From contig CAJNOL010000871.1 in assembly GCA_905250125.1 (NCBI GenBank), positions 1 to 64,000 on the forward strand: a stretch of 64,000 nt of DNA, read 5' to 3'. Source of the stretch: Rotaria sordida. Taxonomy: Eukaryota > Rotifera > Eurotatoria > Philodinida > Philodinidae. Made by a program: the position numbers and the translations under genes. The notes beneath the pieces are model-generated. The model made no database searches and had not been told where the DNA came from. It worked only from the letters and a program-made list of their open reading frames with translations. Below, one piece after another: positions 36,851 to 47,595 of this stretch; the first letter of the stretch is position 1; the number at the start of each line of letters is the position of its first letter.

Positions 36851-39473
36851 ATGTTTCATACATTTCAACGACAATTAAAATTATTTCTGTTAATCATATG
36901 TTACTGTTTCAATTTCACAAGTAAGTTAATGAATTTCTTCGGAAACGGCAACATAATGAATATTAGTTGGAGGTCCTGCTCAACTTCGTTTATTAAACTA
37001 TCTATTGTCGAATAATCGATACACATCAATTGCACGACCTGTTCAAAATGATTCTCACACATTACCTGTCACTATGAATTTATCTTTACAACAAATCATC
37101 AGTTTTGTAAGTGAGATTAAATAACATGTTTTCTATGTTTTCTTCACTCTTGAAAATATGAATAGGATGGAAAGAACGAAGCTGTTGTTATTACTGGTTG
37201 GATGACTATCGTATGTGTACTTAGTTATAATGTGGGATGCAACGATAATAATTAGGCTAAATACTAGTTTATACCGGCTTAGGGTGTACTTGGTTTTTCG
37301 AAAGTGGCGGCTTTTTTTTATCAAGCTTGAGCAAACATGATCAGGATCGAGGAATCTGAATGTGCAATCGACTTTTTGAAGTTCTGAGTTTGATTTTCTT
37401 AGTAAAGGATATTTTTTTTTGTAAACAAATGAATTTTTTAAATTGGGGTTAGCAGAAAATTTCTTTTTACTAAAAATATTTTTTTTGAAAAGCAAAATGT
37501 CTGCAAAAAATGAAACACTTAACTTCGAGAAATCAATGACAGATTCGGATTTCTTCACTTCAATTGTCTGTGGCTCAACTCGATAAAAAAATCCTTTACC
37601 TGACCAAAAACATCCAGCTCAAAATTTTGAAAAACCGACTACATCCTAAGCTGCCATGGGTCCGTATTAACTATTATTAACCTAATACCGGTTACTGGTA
37701 GGACTGGTTCCGGTTATCATCATCGTTGCATGCCTAGCTGTAATATCTGTGCTTATTGTTCATATATATCTGTATAGATGTGGAATGATTATAGTTTAAG
37801 ATGGGTACCAGAAGAGTTTGGTAATATTCAAACACTACGAATACCAAGTACACAAATTTGGACACCAGACATTTTCCTATACAACACGTTATTATTTTTC
37901 AAACAATAGATATCTTGAAAGACTATTTGTTTTTGTTTTCTGTTTAAGTGCCGATGAAAAGTTTGATACGACAGTGAAAGTCAATGTTGTTGTGCAACAT
38001 AATGGCGATATTTTATATGTTCCGCCCGTAGTATACAAATCAAATTGTCCATTTAATATTGCCTCATTTCCATTTGTAAGTATCAAAAAATATGTCAGTC
38101 ATATCGTACTTCTATCTTGAATGTTTGTCTTTTTTTTTTGGATACACAATATTGCACGCTGAAATTTGGATCTTGGACATATGATGATGCTGGTATGTGG
38201 TCGAATCATTTTTTTTTCTAGGATGAAATGCTAAATGCTTCTGCATATTATATGTATCTTTCTTACTTAGGAGTCCATCTGATGGCAGAAAGTAGCAAAG
38301 GTCAATTGGATGCTTACGTCAAAAGTGCTGAATGGGATCTAGAAGGTAGTTGGTATGGATTATGTACATTTTATTCTATTCATTCTTTTTTAGATTTCTT
38401 TGCAACAAATAATGTCACCAAATACGACTGTTGTCCAAATATGTATCCATACGTACTATACACTATCCGAATGCGTCGCCGTTCTCTTTATTATTTTACA
38501 ACTATTATTGGTAATAATATATAAATTACAACATTTTTTTTTCTAATATTTGCATTAATATTATTATTTTTTTGTGTCATAGTACCTTGTTTTCTTATCA
38601 GTTGTATGACGCTACTTGGATTTTTATTATCACCGGATAGTGGCGAAAAATTAACCTTACGTGAGTTAGAATTGGATACTGAAAAAATTGTTCTTATACA
38701 TTCTAAATCTTCAGAGATTACAACTCTTCTAACTGTTGTTATGTTCAGTTTACTTCTATCGGATATTCTTCCACCAAGTTCAACTGCTATACCGATTATT
38801 ACCATTTATTTCATGTGTGTTATGATAATGTCAGCAGTCTCAGTTGTTGCATCGGTATTAATATTATCACTTCATTTTCGAAACTCTAGTAATTATACAA
38901 TGCCATTATGGGTAAATTATATTTCAAAATGAGTAAATTACATGATTTTAGAAATCATTTTAGATTCGTAAATATATTTGTAATTATATGGCGTGGCTCT
39001 TACGTATGAAGCGTCCTAATCATGATTTGAGTTGGAGTGCGATTGGTCGTCGATGGGCTTCTCCAAAACAGGAACCAAATAATATAAATAGATCAATCGA
39101 TAATCATCCTTCTAAGATTTCTTCTGAATCATCATTGAATAATATATTCGAGTTGCTATCAACCAATGTTATAAGTGTCGATAAAAGACCTTTAGAATTC
39201 TCTGCATCTCCAGTAATGAAAACTCATGGTTCTTGTCATCATCAGAATACATCTAATGAATCGTATACATGTGATATGGAAATGATTCGTTGTGAGTTAC
39301 GTGTTATTATTTCTCAACTTGCTATTCTTATTAATTATTCTCGACAGAAAGAAAAAGATAATAATGAATCTCAAGATTGGCAATTTGTCGCAATGGTCCT
39401 CGATCGTCTTTGTTTAGTGATTTTTGCTGTAATCATGCTTCTTTTTACTGCACGTACTCTTTTCAACGTTTAA
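36851..39473 (+). CDS. Nicotinic acetylcholine receptor-type Cys-loop channel subunit (11 exons)
   Basis: Exons 36851-36920, 36967-37106, 37166-37210, 37778-37887, 37949-38075, 38141-38192, 38271-38345, 38394-38510, 38583-38660, 38715-38911 and 38964-39473 join in phase to give 506 residues. A signal peptide is followed by an extracellular ligand-binding domain with WTPDIFLYNT and a Cys-loop of exactly 13 residues (C155 to C169). Adjacent Cys219-Cys220 in YDCCPNMYP mark an alpha-type loop C. M1 has VPC, M2 reads GEKLTL-QITTLLTVVMF and ends LPPSS, M3 follows, then an intracellular loop of about 140 residues and M4 near the C-terminus. It should form part of a pentameric, probably cation-selective, acetylcholine-gated channel; the ligand is inferred. 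Exon 6 is preceded by TG and not AG (38139-38140), which is unusual. Intron 3 carries a foldback element. Confidence 0.92.
37235..37734. mobile_element. Foldback element inside intron 3 of the channel gene
   Basis: Left arm: GATGCAACGATAATAATTAG, then GCTTAGGGTGTACTTGGTTT. Right arm inverted: ATGCAACGATGATGATAACC, then GCTTAGGATGTAGTCGGTTT. It accounts for most of the 567-bp intron, while most other introns of this gene are about 45-80 bp. The minus-strand frame at 37133-37558 is a by-product. The insertion leaves the splice sites intact. Confidence 0.65.
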
Positions 39474-40643
39474 CTTTTTTTTTTAACTTTAATTTATTGC
39501 TTTTTTATTTGCTATTAAACCAGATTTTATCTAAACCTTTTCTTTTGTCTTAAATATATATGTTTTAATAAACTCTATAGAGAAAATACTGACAGTTATA
39601 TACAAAACTATTCGAGATCAATGAATCTGAACAGCGTAGAATGAATTAATGATATCTTGTATGATAGCATGGATTTTTTTTCTGTAGTTTGTCTTTCAAT
39701 AAAGATGAATATTCGATATAGAATAGTGCCAATAACAGCTGATATATTTTTGATTTCTAACAATATTTTCTTTCAATTTTATTATTATCGTTAAATTAAG
39801 TATATATTTGATTGTTTTTTCAATTTTTGAAAATCACATAAAAAGATTATGTTTCTAATTTCGTGTATGTAGAATACTGCGAAAAATTAATTTTCTAATA
39901 TTTTGACTCTATTTTAAAAAAGTAAGTTTCATCAACATTTAAACATCGTTTGATAGATGATCAATTTTATTTCGAATATGAGATTTTCGCATATTTTATA
40001 GAACAAAATTATCAATCTACTGATTGTGAAGATACAAAAAATGATACCAATAAATTACAAGAATGTTCGAATATCATTATCTATAAAATTAGGTAATCTT
40101 ACATTTAGAATTGTAGATTTTGTATTTACTCATAGTAAAAGACAACTTCTCTAAAATTATTTTATTTTAAGTGATTTTTGATGATCAAAAATCTCCAACT
40201 CTTTTAGAATTGATTGACAAGGAAAGTCAGAGCATATATATTATAAAATTAAAATTAACTAAGCGATATAACATTACTGATATTGACAGGGAAATATTAT
40301 TTTTACTAATTGTCCTACTCTTATGAAGAGAGATATGTATTGGATAGTGAATACATCACTACTATCGGAATAGGTCAACTCATTTTAAAAACTTAATCAC
40401 TTTCATCGAATTTTACTGATTTAAATTCAATTAATTTCATCAATGTTATAAGACACTGCTCATAATGATCTAATGAATCAAAAAAAAAATGCTCTCACGA
40501 TTACAATATATGTTTTATAACAAACCATTAAATATCGAAAAATTGGTATTTTCAGTATACAAAAGAACACAAGCATCATTAAAAAATAACATATTAATCA
40601 AAAGCTTTATTTAATAAAAAATTAAAATTAATAAAAATAATAT
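39474..40643. other. Convergent intergenic spacer
   Basis: Lies between the 3' ends of the plus-strand channel gene and the minus-strand PhoD-like gene. AATAAA-type signals occur on both sides. No gene or clear repeat is seen. Confidence 0.45.
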
Positions 40644-42689
40644 CTATTTAAGATTAGGAATGAGTAAATCATAACTAACAAATTGTCTTCCATCTCGATG
40701 TTTATACGTACTTTCTAACCAAAATCGAATTCTTAAATTATTACTTCCAATTTGTCGTTGATCTGTTTGAATTTGTTCTTGGCATAGTTTTTGATGAGAA
40801 TGAGAATGAATCGGAGGTTGTTGACTACCTTTACCTTGTTGATTGGAGGTTGGACCTAAAGTGGTTGGTACAACAAGATTGTCTTTAGATGGAAAACAAT
40901 GAAGACATGATGTTTGAACAACAGTAACATTTGATGAGATTATATTTGAGCAGTGTTCGAAATAACACCAATTTCGATTCGGACGAAATTTTTTATAAAT
41001 TACTTTTCTTCCATTTTCGGGTCTTCGTTCAAAAAAATCAATTAATTCTTCTTCAGTATCATCGATTGGATTCCATTTAGTTTTAAAATAATGAACAGCA
41101 CGTATAGCCGTTTTCGATGGAGGTATATTAACAATAGCAGATGAAATAATTTGATACATTAATCTAGCATCATTAATTGGTAATGGTCGATAAGATCCTC
41201 TAGTTTGAAATCGACCAATACCACAACAATGAATATCACCACTAAAATAAGTGATTCGAACTTTTTTCTGTTGAGAAATTTTTTGAAAACGAAGAAGAGC
41301 ATGATTTCGTTCTTCAATATGATCTATATGAGTCCATTCATCGAGAAGATCATCATAAAGTTCAGGTAAACCAAAAATTGAATTAGTTTGTTTAACAACT
41401 GGAAATTTTCGCCATTTATTCGGAAGATTTTTTAAACGTTCATAAATTGATTCAGCAATATGAACACGAATGAATGAAAATGGAACAGGAAATAAAACAA
41501 TTAAATGTTCAACATCGTCCAAATTATTCATAAGTTTATCAAAAATCATATCCCAAGTTTTTTCATGTTGAATAGTTTTTGTATCACGTTCAGTTCGTCC
41601 ATCAGCACCAATTATCGCTAAATATCGACCACAACGAGCAAAAAAATTATATCCTTGATATCCAAACATTTGATGTTCTTGAGCTTTTTCCAATGTAGTA
41701 TGATGTTGAAAAAGAAGTCGCATTTTTTGTGCTGACAGAAATAATCCCATCATAATTGGACTATCGTGAAGTAAAGGAGGATAAGATCCTGCTCCATCGA
41801 AAATATCATGATCATCCCACATCATTAAATTTGGAATTGATGTTAGAGCTTTTTTTACTTCAGGACGACAATCCCAATTTTCTGCATAAGTATTAAAATG
41901 ATATTGTTCAACTTGTTTTTTTAAATCATCTCGAAAATCAATAGTCCATCTTTCATTCCATTTCATATTAATCCAAGCACGAAGGAATGGAATATCATCA
42001 AACATAAAATCAATATAATTTTGATCACCTCCCCATAATAATAGATGTAATGGAGTTTCTTCATGAATTGAAAGAAGATGATTCCAAACATTAGAATAAG
42101 TAAAATTTGATGCTACTTGTTCTGGAACATATGCATCAAATCCATTACATGAGAAGAAACCTCCACGCCATTTCTGATTAAGACGAGCAATGATAAATGA
42201 ACCATTAGTCTTCTTATCACCCCAATCGATTTTCCAAATGATTTTATCATCACCTTCACCAGAACGTAATTCAATGAAAATATTAACACGATAAGCACAC
42301 AAATCAAAGATATTTTCGTATAAGATTTCCCAATTATAATCGACTTTTGTATCACATATAAATTCAATGTTGGGTTGATCGAATGAAACATGTCGAAATA
42401 TTAATGCACTACCCATCCATAACATTTTATTTAAATCAGTCGAAATAAATTGCAAATAAGGACCAAGTGAGAGTCCAGGAGATTTAGGTGGATGATTAAT
42501 TGTAGATGATCCATTAGCTGCTTCCATAGATGAAGGTAATTCAGGAATTTTTGAAATTGTTATTTTGGGTGGTGGATAATCACCCATAAATTGAGGATTG
42601 ACATTAACTGGATTCGGTGCATTAATCTTCAAATCACCATATTTATCTTTTATACCATTTTTAACGTTGTTCCAATTTCTATTTTCCAT
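40644..42689 (-). CDS. PhoD-like phosphatase domain protein
   Basis: A single uninterrupted frame of 681 residues. After about 75 low-complexity residues, the PhoD-like metallophosphatase core shows its usual metal-binding segments in order: LLLWGGDQNYID (about 217-227), MWDDHDIFDGAGSYP (about 290-304), GADGRTER, and YFSGDIHCCGIGRF in the C-terminal half. Proteins of this eukaryotic PhoD-like group are metal-dependent phosphoesterases whose substrates are mostly unknown. There is no clear signal peptide, so it is probably cytosolic. The last 70 or so residues are Gln/His/Ser-rich and then return to ordered sequence. The lack of introns contrasts with the neighbouring channel gene. The start follows ordinary AT-rich upstream sequence. 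Confidence 0.88.
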   Translation of the reverse strand: MENRNWNNVKNGIKDKYGDLKINAPNPVNVNPQFMGDYPPPKITISKIPELPSSMEAANGSSTINHPPKSPGLSLGPYLQFISTDLNKMLWMGSALIFRHVSFDQPNIEFICDTKVDYNWEILYENIFDLCAYRVNIFIELRSGEGDDKIIWKIDWGDKKTNGSFIIARLNQKWRGGFFSCNGFDAYVPEQVASNFTYSNVWNHLLSIHEETPLHLLLWGGDQNYIDFMFDDIPFLRAWINMKWNERWTIDFRDDLKKQVEQYHFNTYAENWDCRPEVKKALTSIPNLMMWDDHDIFDGAGSYPPLLHDSPIMMGLFLSAQKMRLLFQHHTTLEKAQEHQMFGYQGYNFFARCGRYLAIIGADGRTERDTKTIQHEKTWDMIFDKLMNNLDDVEHLIVLFPVPFSFIRVHIAESIYERLKNLPNKWRKFPVVKQTNSIFGLPELYDDLLDEWTHIDHIEERNHALLRFQKISQQKKVRITYFSGDIHCCGIGRFQTRGSYRPLPINDARLMYQIISSAIVNIPPSKTAIRAVHYFKTKWNPIDDTEEELIDFFERRPENGRKVIYKKFRPNRNWCYFEHCSNIISSNVTVVQTSCLHCFPSKDNLVVPTTLGPTSNQQGKGSQQPPIHSHSHQKLCQEQIQTDQRQIGSNNLRIRFWLESTYKHRDGRQFVSYDLLIPNLK

Positions 42690-44751
42690 CTATCATCAAA
42701 CAATTAAAAGAAAGAAAAAACTCGCATTAGTTTTCTTTTTCAAAATATATACTGACATTGAATAGAAATTATTTTCCACGATATTTGTTGGATATGGTCG
42801 GATGTAGTTACTTTTGTTAATAAAAAGAAATGTTTAGGAGTACAAAAAAAAGGTTCGTTATCAATATGCATGCAGTATATTGTGTATTGATAGATTCTTT
42901 ATTATTACTTACGTTTTTGTTTTTGTTTTTATGATGAAGAGAGTGACAAAAAAAAGGCGTTTTTCATAGCTGTGCGAGATAGGTCAAAGAGTGTAACTCA
43001 GTTAGATGATCTTCTTTATCGTTCTTTCATTTAGAAATGACTCATTCAGTCAAAGAGAACGAAGAAAAGCTCTTTGTCAATAAATATTTATAATTCCAAC
43101 GTTAAGAAGTGTGTTAAGTAACGTAAAAAAAAAATGTTCATCACTATTGTTAATGTGTTATACGACGATTATAGATAATGTTTCCTTCTATTTACAAGAA
43201 ATAATCAGCTCTAAATAACACAAAAAATCATCTATTTCTCATAGTACTGGGAGTTGTCTATTGTGCTGTATTGCCTATGTAACCATGAAACGCATTTTGT
43301 TTCACGATCACGTTTAGAGAAAATTCATAGTTGCGGACCATATTTTTAGACTAAACGCATACAAACGTATTTAATCTTTTATTATGAAACGCATTAGAAC
43401 ACACTCATATCATTCTATGCCTCTGATCACGTTTAATGGAAAAAAGAAGCTATGTCTCTTCCACTAATGCTATTTAATGGACAGAGTCAATAAAACGCTT
43501 TTCACTCGATGCTTCTATCAATCTGTCGAATTTGTGGAAACGTAGTTGAATATATAGTTATATAGTTTAGTTAGTGAGGATAAATACTATAAAAAGGAAA
43601 TTGTGTCCGTGCGAAAATGCGCCCATGAGTCTGGCGTGTTACACTTTCGTTGCAATGGTATTGTGATTGCAGCAAATTCTATTGTGTAATTATATTAGGT
43701 TTAGAAGGTAGTAGCGGAAAGAAAAAAAAATTGACTCTTCTAAATCATTTGGATAAACATATCAGCTTTCTATTAACTCATGTGAACAAGAATAAGAAGT
43801 CGAAGAATATTTCTATAAATGGTTCTTTATGATACATATTTTAAACATGATAATTTTTTTCAGAAATATCTCTTTAATTTTTCAATCGATAATAATTATC
43901 TTGTTTTCGTTATTTCTGTGTGCAGTGATTCAAAATCATACAAACTCCTCATATAAGTCTACAATAAGGACCTCATTAGTAGATGTTATACGAAAATCTA
44001 TCTATTTTTATTGAAATTAGAATAACTCAATGATATTCTGCTTATCACCCATGTATTCATGCTTAAACTCCTAAAGCGTACCTGAATGTCTACAAGCTAT
44101 GCACCTTGGCACGTTTGAACACATCCAAAATGCAACATTTTAAGGCGTGTGAACACGTTCCTGTTGAAAACACATTAATATACGTTTTCTGGCTTTTCTA
44201 CTTATGATACTGTTATGAGATCAATGCGTTTACTTTATTCTCAAAAAAAGTCAGAAAATAATCGTCACTTTTTATTGGAAACAAATTGGAGTTTAGCATT
44301 CGGACTGTATCACTATCATAAAAATATAATTAAATTGGGTTCGATTTAACAGAATAATCATAGAAATCAGTACGTCTATGATAATGGATTGTTATCTGTA
44401 GATATTTTATTAAAAATATCTAATTTTTATCGAAATTATATGTCTCGCTCTACATTACTTCTAAAATACTTAAGAATGGGCAGACGGTAGATTATAATCT
44501 TAAAGTTGTTACCCACTTCATCATTTATTTCCTAGACAAACAAATAAATCCTTTGAATATGATACTTAAATTGTTCCAACTATTTCATTTTATCGGAATT
44601 TTACAAGCACTTTTTTCAAATAGAATTGTTGGCTTATCTGTATTGTGCTCTATAATAAAATGACTCAAAATGAAACTTTTAATATCATACGAAAGAGTGA
44701 GTATAAGACTACTACAATATACATTTCTCTAAATGTTTACTGAAAAAAAAA
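42690..44751. other. AT-rich intergenic stretch before the assembly gap
   Basis: Should hold the promoter of the PhoD-like gene at its left edge. Words such as GAAACGCATT and ATCACGTTTA recur between 43280 and 43510, suggesting an old degenerate repeat. I could not define units. Short frames at 43650-44014 are not supported. Confidence 0.4.
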
Positions 44752-44851
44752 NNNNNNNNNNNNNNNNNNNNNNNNNNNNNNNNNNNNNNNNNNNNNNNNN
44801 NNNNNNNNNNNNNNNNNNNNNNNNNNNNNNNNNNNNNNNNNNNNNNNNNNN
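44752..44851. other. Assembly gap (100 N)
   Basis: Exactly 100 N, flanked on both sides by poly-A (nine or more A). The size is therefore a placeholder, and the join falls within an A-rich tract that is probably the 3' tail side of the Penelope-like element. Confidence 0.95.
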
Positions 44852-44865
44852 AAAAAAAAAGAAAA

Positions 44866-46245
44866 AGTATAGATGATTCAAGCTTTCGCTACTTTTTCAA
44901 AGGACATCATCAGGAATGACATTTTGTTAGTTTTGAACGAATATATAAGAGGCTAAAATAATGATTATTGATTAATTGGATTAATTTGAATGAAAATACC
45001 TTGTCACAAAAATGCTCCTAACGGGACTAGCCAAAAACGAGAATGGAGTACTTTGTGTCGTTGATTGCTCTTCCTTCTCATCGCTACTCCGTCCGTTTGG
45101 ATGTAGATGTCATCGAGTAATCGGAATGGAGCATCACACACAGCAAGTTCTAGAAGCCTTTCCATCTGAATGCAGTCGAATGGACAGTCGATACGTTTTT
45201 TTGGTTTGTATGTGCAGTCCAACGCAATTTCGATTGCTTCTCGAGCTGGAATGTTCGTGAAGTGATTGTCGACGTCGAAGCTGCATATGATATAAGGTTT
45301 TTTGGATCTAGAGTTGTTTCTTTTAGAAGCTTTACGAATTCAAATGAATCTTTGATGAATGAATCAGCCGTAGGTCGGGAATTGCTTAGAGCTTTTGCAA
45401 GCTATTTTGAAAGTTCGTATTGATAGCTGCCTACGGAAGAGATGATAGGTCTCAATGAGTAATTTAGTTTGTGAACTTTTGGCAGTCCATAGAAGGCAGA
45501 TAGATTAGCACTGGATGACTGTACTCCGAATTTAAATTTGTTGTCTATTATTTTATCCTTATAAAGAGAAACTATATATTTGTTGTATTCTTTTTCTTTC
45601 TTTTGGAGCACATCTTTTGGATTTTGCTATCTGAAACGGGCGTCCGTTCAGTATTTTCTTTGTTTTGTTTTGTTAATGTAGCTAGTTTTATTCATGATTA
45701 CGATTGCGTTTCCTTTGTCGGCTCGGCTGACAATGAAATCGAGTTTGTTTTCCAGTGATTTCAAAGCTGATATTTCTTCATCTGATAGATTGCTTAGTCT
45801 CTTCTTTCAAGCTGTGCGAATGAGAAGCTGTGAAGCATCATGAAAGCGACGATATATGATCCGAAAAGATGAGTCATGGCATTCACGCTGGATTTTAGTT
45901 GCCTTCAGTTCAACGTCTGTTTGAAAGTCCAAAAACTTAGTTATTTTACTTTCTATGCAAAAATCCCATCCACGGCATAGAATTCGTTCGTCGACAGGTA
46001 TTAGAATGTATGATGAGATATTGTGAACAACTTTTGATTTCATTTCTTCATAGTCTTGGCCTATTGGACCATGGTTTTGTTCTTCGAGTGTTCTTTTATG
46101 AGTTGCCATGGTCTGTCTATGAATTTGTGTTGCTGTATTAAAGCGAAATTTCTTAAAATTAATATAGTCGATGGTCGAGAGTGTATGTTCAAGATCAAGA
46201 AGACTATTATGAAGTAATCTCTCAAGACGGTATGAGTCTTTCTGT
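44866..46245 (-). mobile_element. Penelope-like retroelement, decayed
   Basis: On the minus strand, reverse-transcriptase coding sequence runs from about 46245 to 45004, followed by noncoding sequence to the gap. The order of motifs (SRADKGNAIVIMN, YGLPKVHK, LRPIISSVGSYQYELSK, SFDVDNHFTNIP) is that of Penelope-like RTs and not of LTR or LINE elements. The downstream GIY-YIG endonuclease region is missing, by truncation, by the gap, or because the copy belongs to the endonuclease-deficient type. Near 44880-44920 (minus strand) lies a CTGATGA...GAAA pair reminiscent of the hammerhead core reported from Penelope-like elements. Confidence 0.8.
45004..46245 (-). pseudogene. Penelope-like reverse transcriptase, broken
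   Basis: The frame is readable from about 46245 (DSYRLERLLHNSLLDLEH region) but has stops near 45807, 45663, 45630 and 45402, and needs a frameshift near 45300 to reach the SFDVDNHFTNIP catalytic motif A. The next region ends at QTDGVAM and continues into unrelated sequence before a SPLGAF-like remnant, so motif B is disrupted, apparently by an insertion of about 50 bp. Motif C (the second catalytic aspartate pair) is not found. In an active element the protein primes reverse transcription at a DNA end or nick. This copy cannot be functional as shown. Confidence 0.85.
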
Positions 46246-46389
46246 CGCGAGATTCAAATTCTTCTTGGAGACATTGACGTTGGAAGAACTTATATCGTGT
46301 AGATCATACTAAGCCTAATTTCTACAATCGTATGCGTACGAATGCAAATGTGAGTTGATATATAAGAGCTATACGAGGGCCATGCCAGT

Positions 46390-46605
46390 CAATTTCATTC
46401 ATTCACTCATTCACATTAGTCACTTTTTTTTGTTGTGTCACTGATGCATGTTATTTATAGAACGAAAAATTTGTACATTTCTTTTCTTTCGTTCTGTTGC
46501 GTCACACAATGAACGAATATACGATTCTCTTCAATAGATAACATACAACAGTGACAGCGAAAAAAAATTAACTAGTGTGAATGAGTGAATGAATAAATGC
46601 AATTT
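46390..46605. mobile_element. ~216-bp hairpin element
   Basis: The left end CAATTTCATTCATTCACTCA is matched by the inverted TGAGTGAATGAATAAATGCA at the right. Inner pairs include TTGTTGTGTCACTG / CAGTGACAGC and AGAACGAAA / TTTCGTTCTG near the centre. It starts about 150 bp upstream (5') of the Penelope-like coding region and could be a small MITE or part of that element's terminal structure. Confidence 0.5.
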
Positions 46606-46810
46606 CTTCCATTCCCAGTACAACCAACGAATAAATCACATTTAGTACTTGAAATGAGTAAAACTAGTAGAAAAAGATACCAACAAAATGAGCATAGCTA
46701 TAGAAGGAATTTTCCGAAAAACTCATAATAGAAGGTCACCCACAATATAAAGCCACCAAAAAAAGGGCGATTCACTGGAGCGTAATAGAAGACCATGTCT
46801 TTTTATTTTA

Positions 46811-46836
46811 GGGGAGGTTTATACCCACACCCATAC
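46811..46836. repeat. Telomere-like half-palindrome (C-rich arm)
   Basis: GGGGAGG is followed by TATACCCACACCCATAC. Only the C-rich arm is well formed, with a minimal G-rich partner. On the minus strand this is a TGTGGG-type run lying about 0.6 kb 5' of the Penelope-like element. Confidence 0.4.
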
Positions 46837-47595
46837 TCGTAATAAAGGTTGAAATTTGAATAGATGTCGAAAAAAACGCTGCACATTACTTTTAGCATCG
46901 CAAAAAGTCTAAGTTTTGTATTGTAACCACAACTGCTAACTTTTCTAGTGTTAATAAACTTGATCTTTAAGAATCAAAATTTACTAGTCTTCTCCTTCAA
47001 ATGGAATAAAAGGTTTGGATTGATCTTGATTAATAGTGGCACGCAACTTCTCCTAACAAAAGACAGAGAATTTCGCCTCATGGACTGAATTTAAAATGAT
47101 TAAAAAACATTAAAATATATTGTATGCGAAGTGAATCACCCAATAAAATACGTTTTCAATATTTGTTCTGATTAATTTTTTTTCTTTTTCTTTCTCATTG
47201 GAAAAAGAAACACATTTTTATGATCGAATGAAGAATATCCTTGTGCGCTGCTGTGCTTCATAGAGTCCGCATACCATTAACAAAACATTTACATAGGTCT
47301 ATTTTGTTTTTCACCTGAATTCTTAACGGTTTTTTTTTTCATCATATGAATTTCACAAGAAATTATCCTTGTTAACGGAGTAATCCTACACGATAAAACT
47401 CTGAATTTCGCTGATTATTATAAGTAAATGATTATTTTTTATCATTTATCGCCAAAACAGGTAGAAAAAAAATTATGACCGAGTCAAGGTTATTTGCTTG
47501 TCAGTAGTGATATACAATAAAATTCATCGAAGAATCATTGCTTTAATTTTTGTCATCTTGATTGTTTTAGACGTAAATACCTTGTATATTATTTG
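46837..47595. other. Region upstream of the PDZ gene
   Basis: AT-rich spacer presumed to hold the PDZ gene promoter. A short TTGTTTTAG acceptor-like site near 47570 could be the end of a 5' UTR intron. No other feature is supported. Confidence 0.35.

Noticed and set aside
38194..38260. Exon start at GATGAAATGCTAAATGC after a TCTAG acceptor in the channel gene
   Set aside because: It breaks the reading phase; the acceptor CTTACTTAG at 38270 restores the frame and the family pattern (DDAGVHLM).
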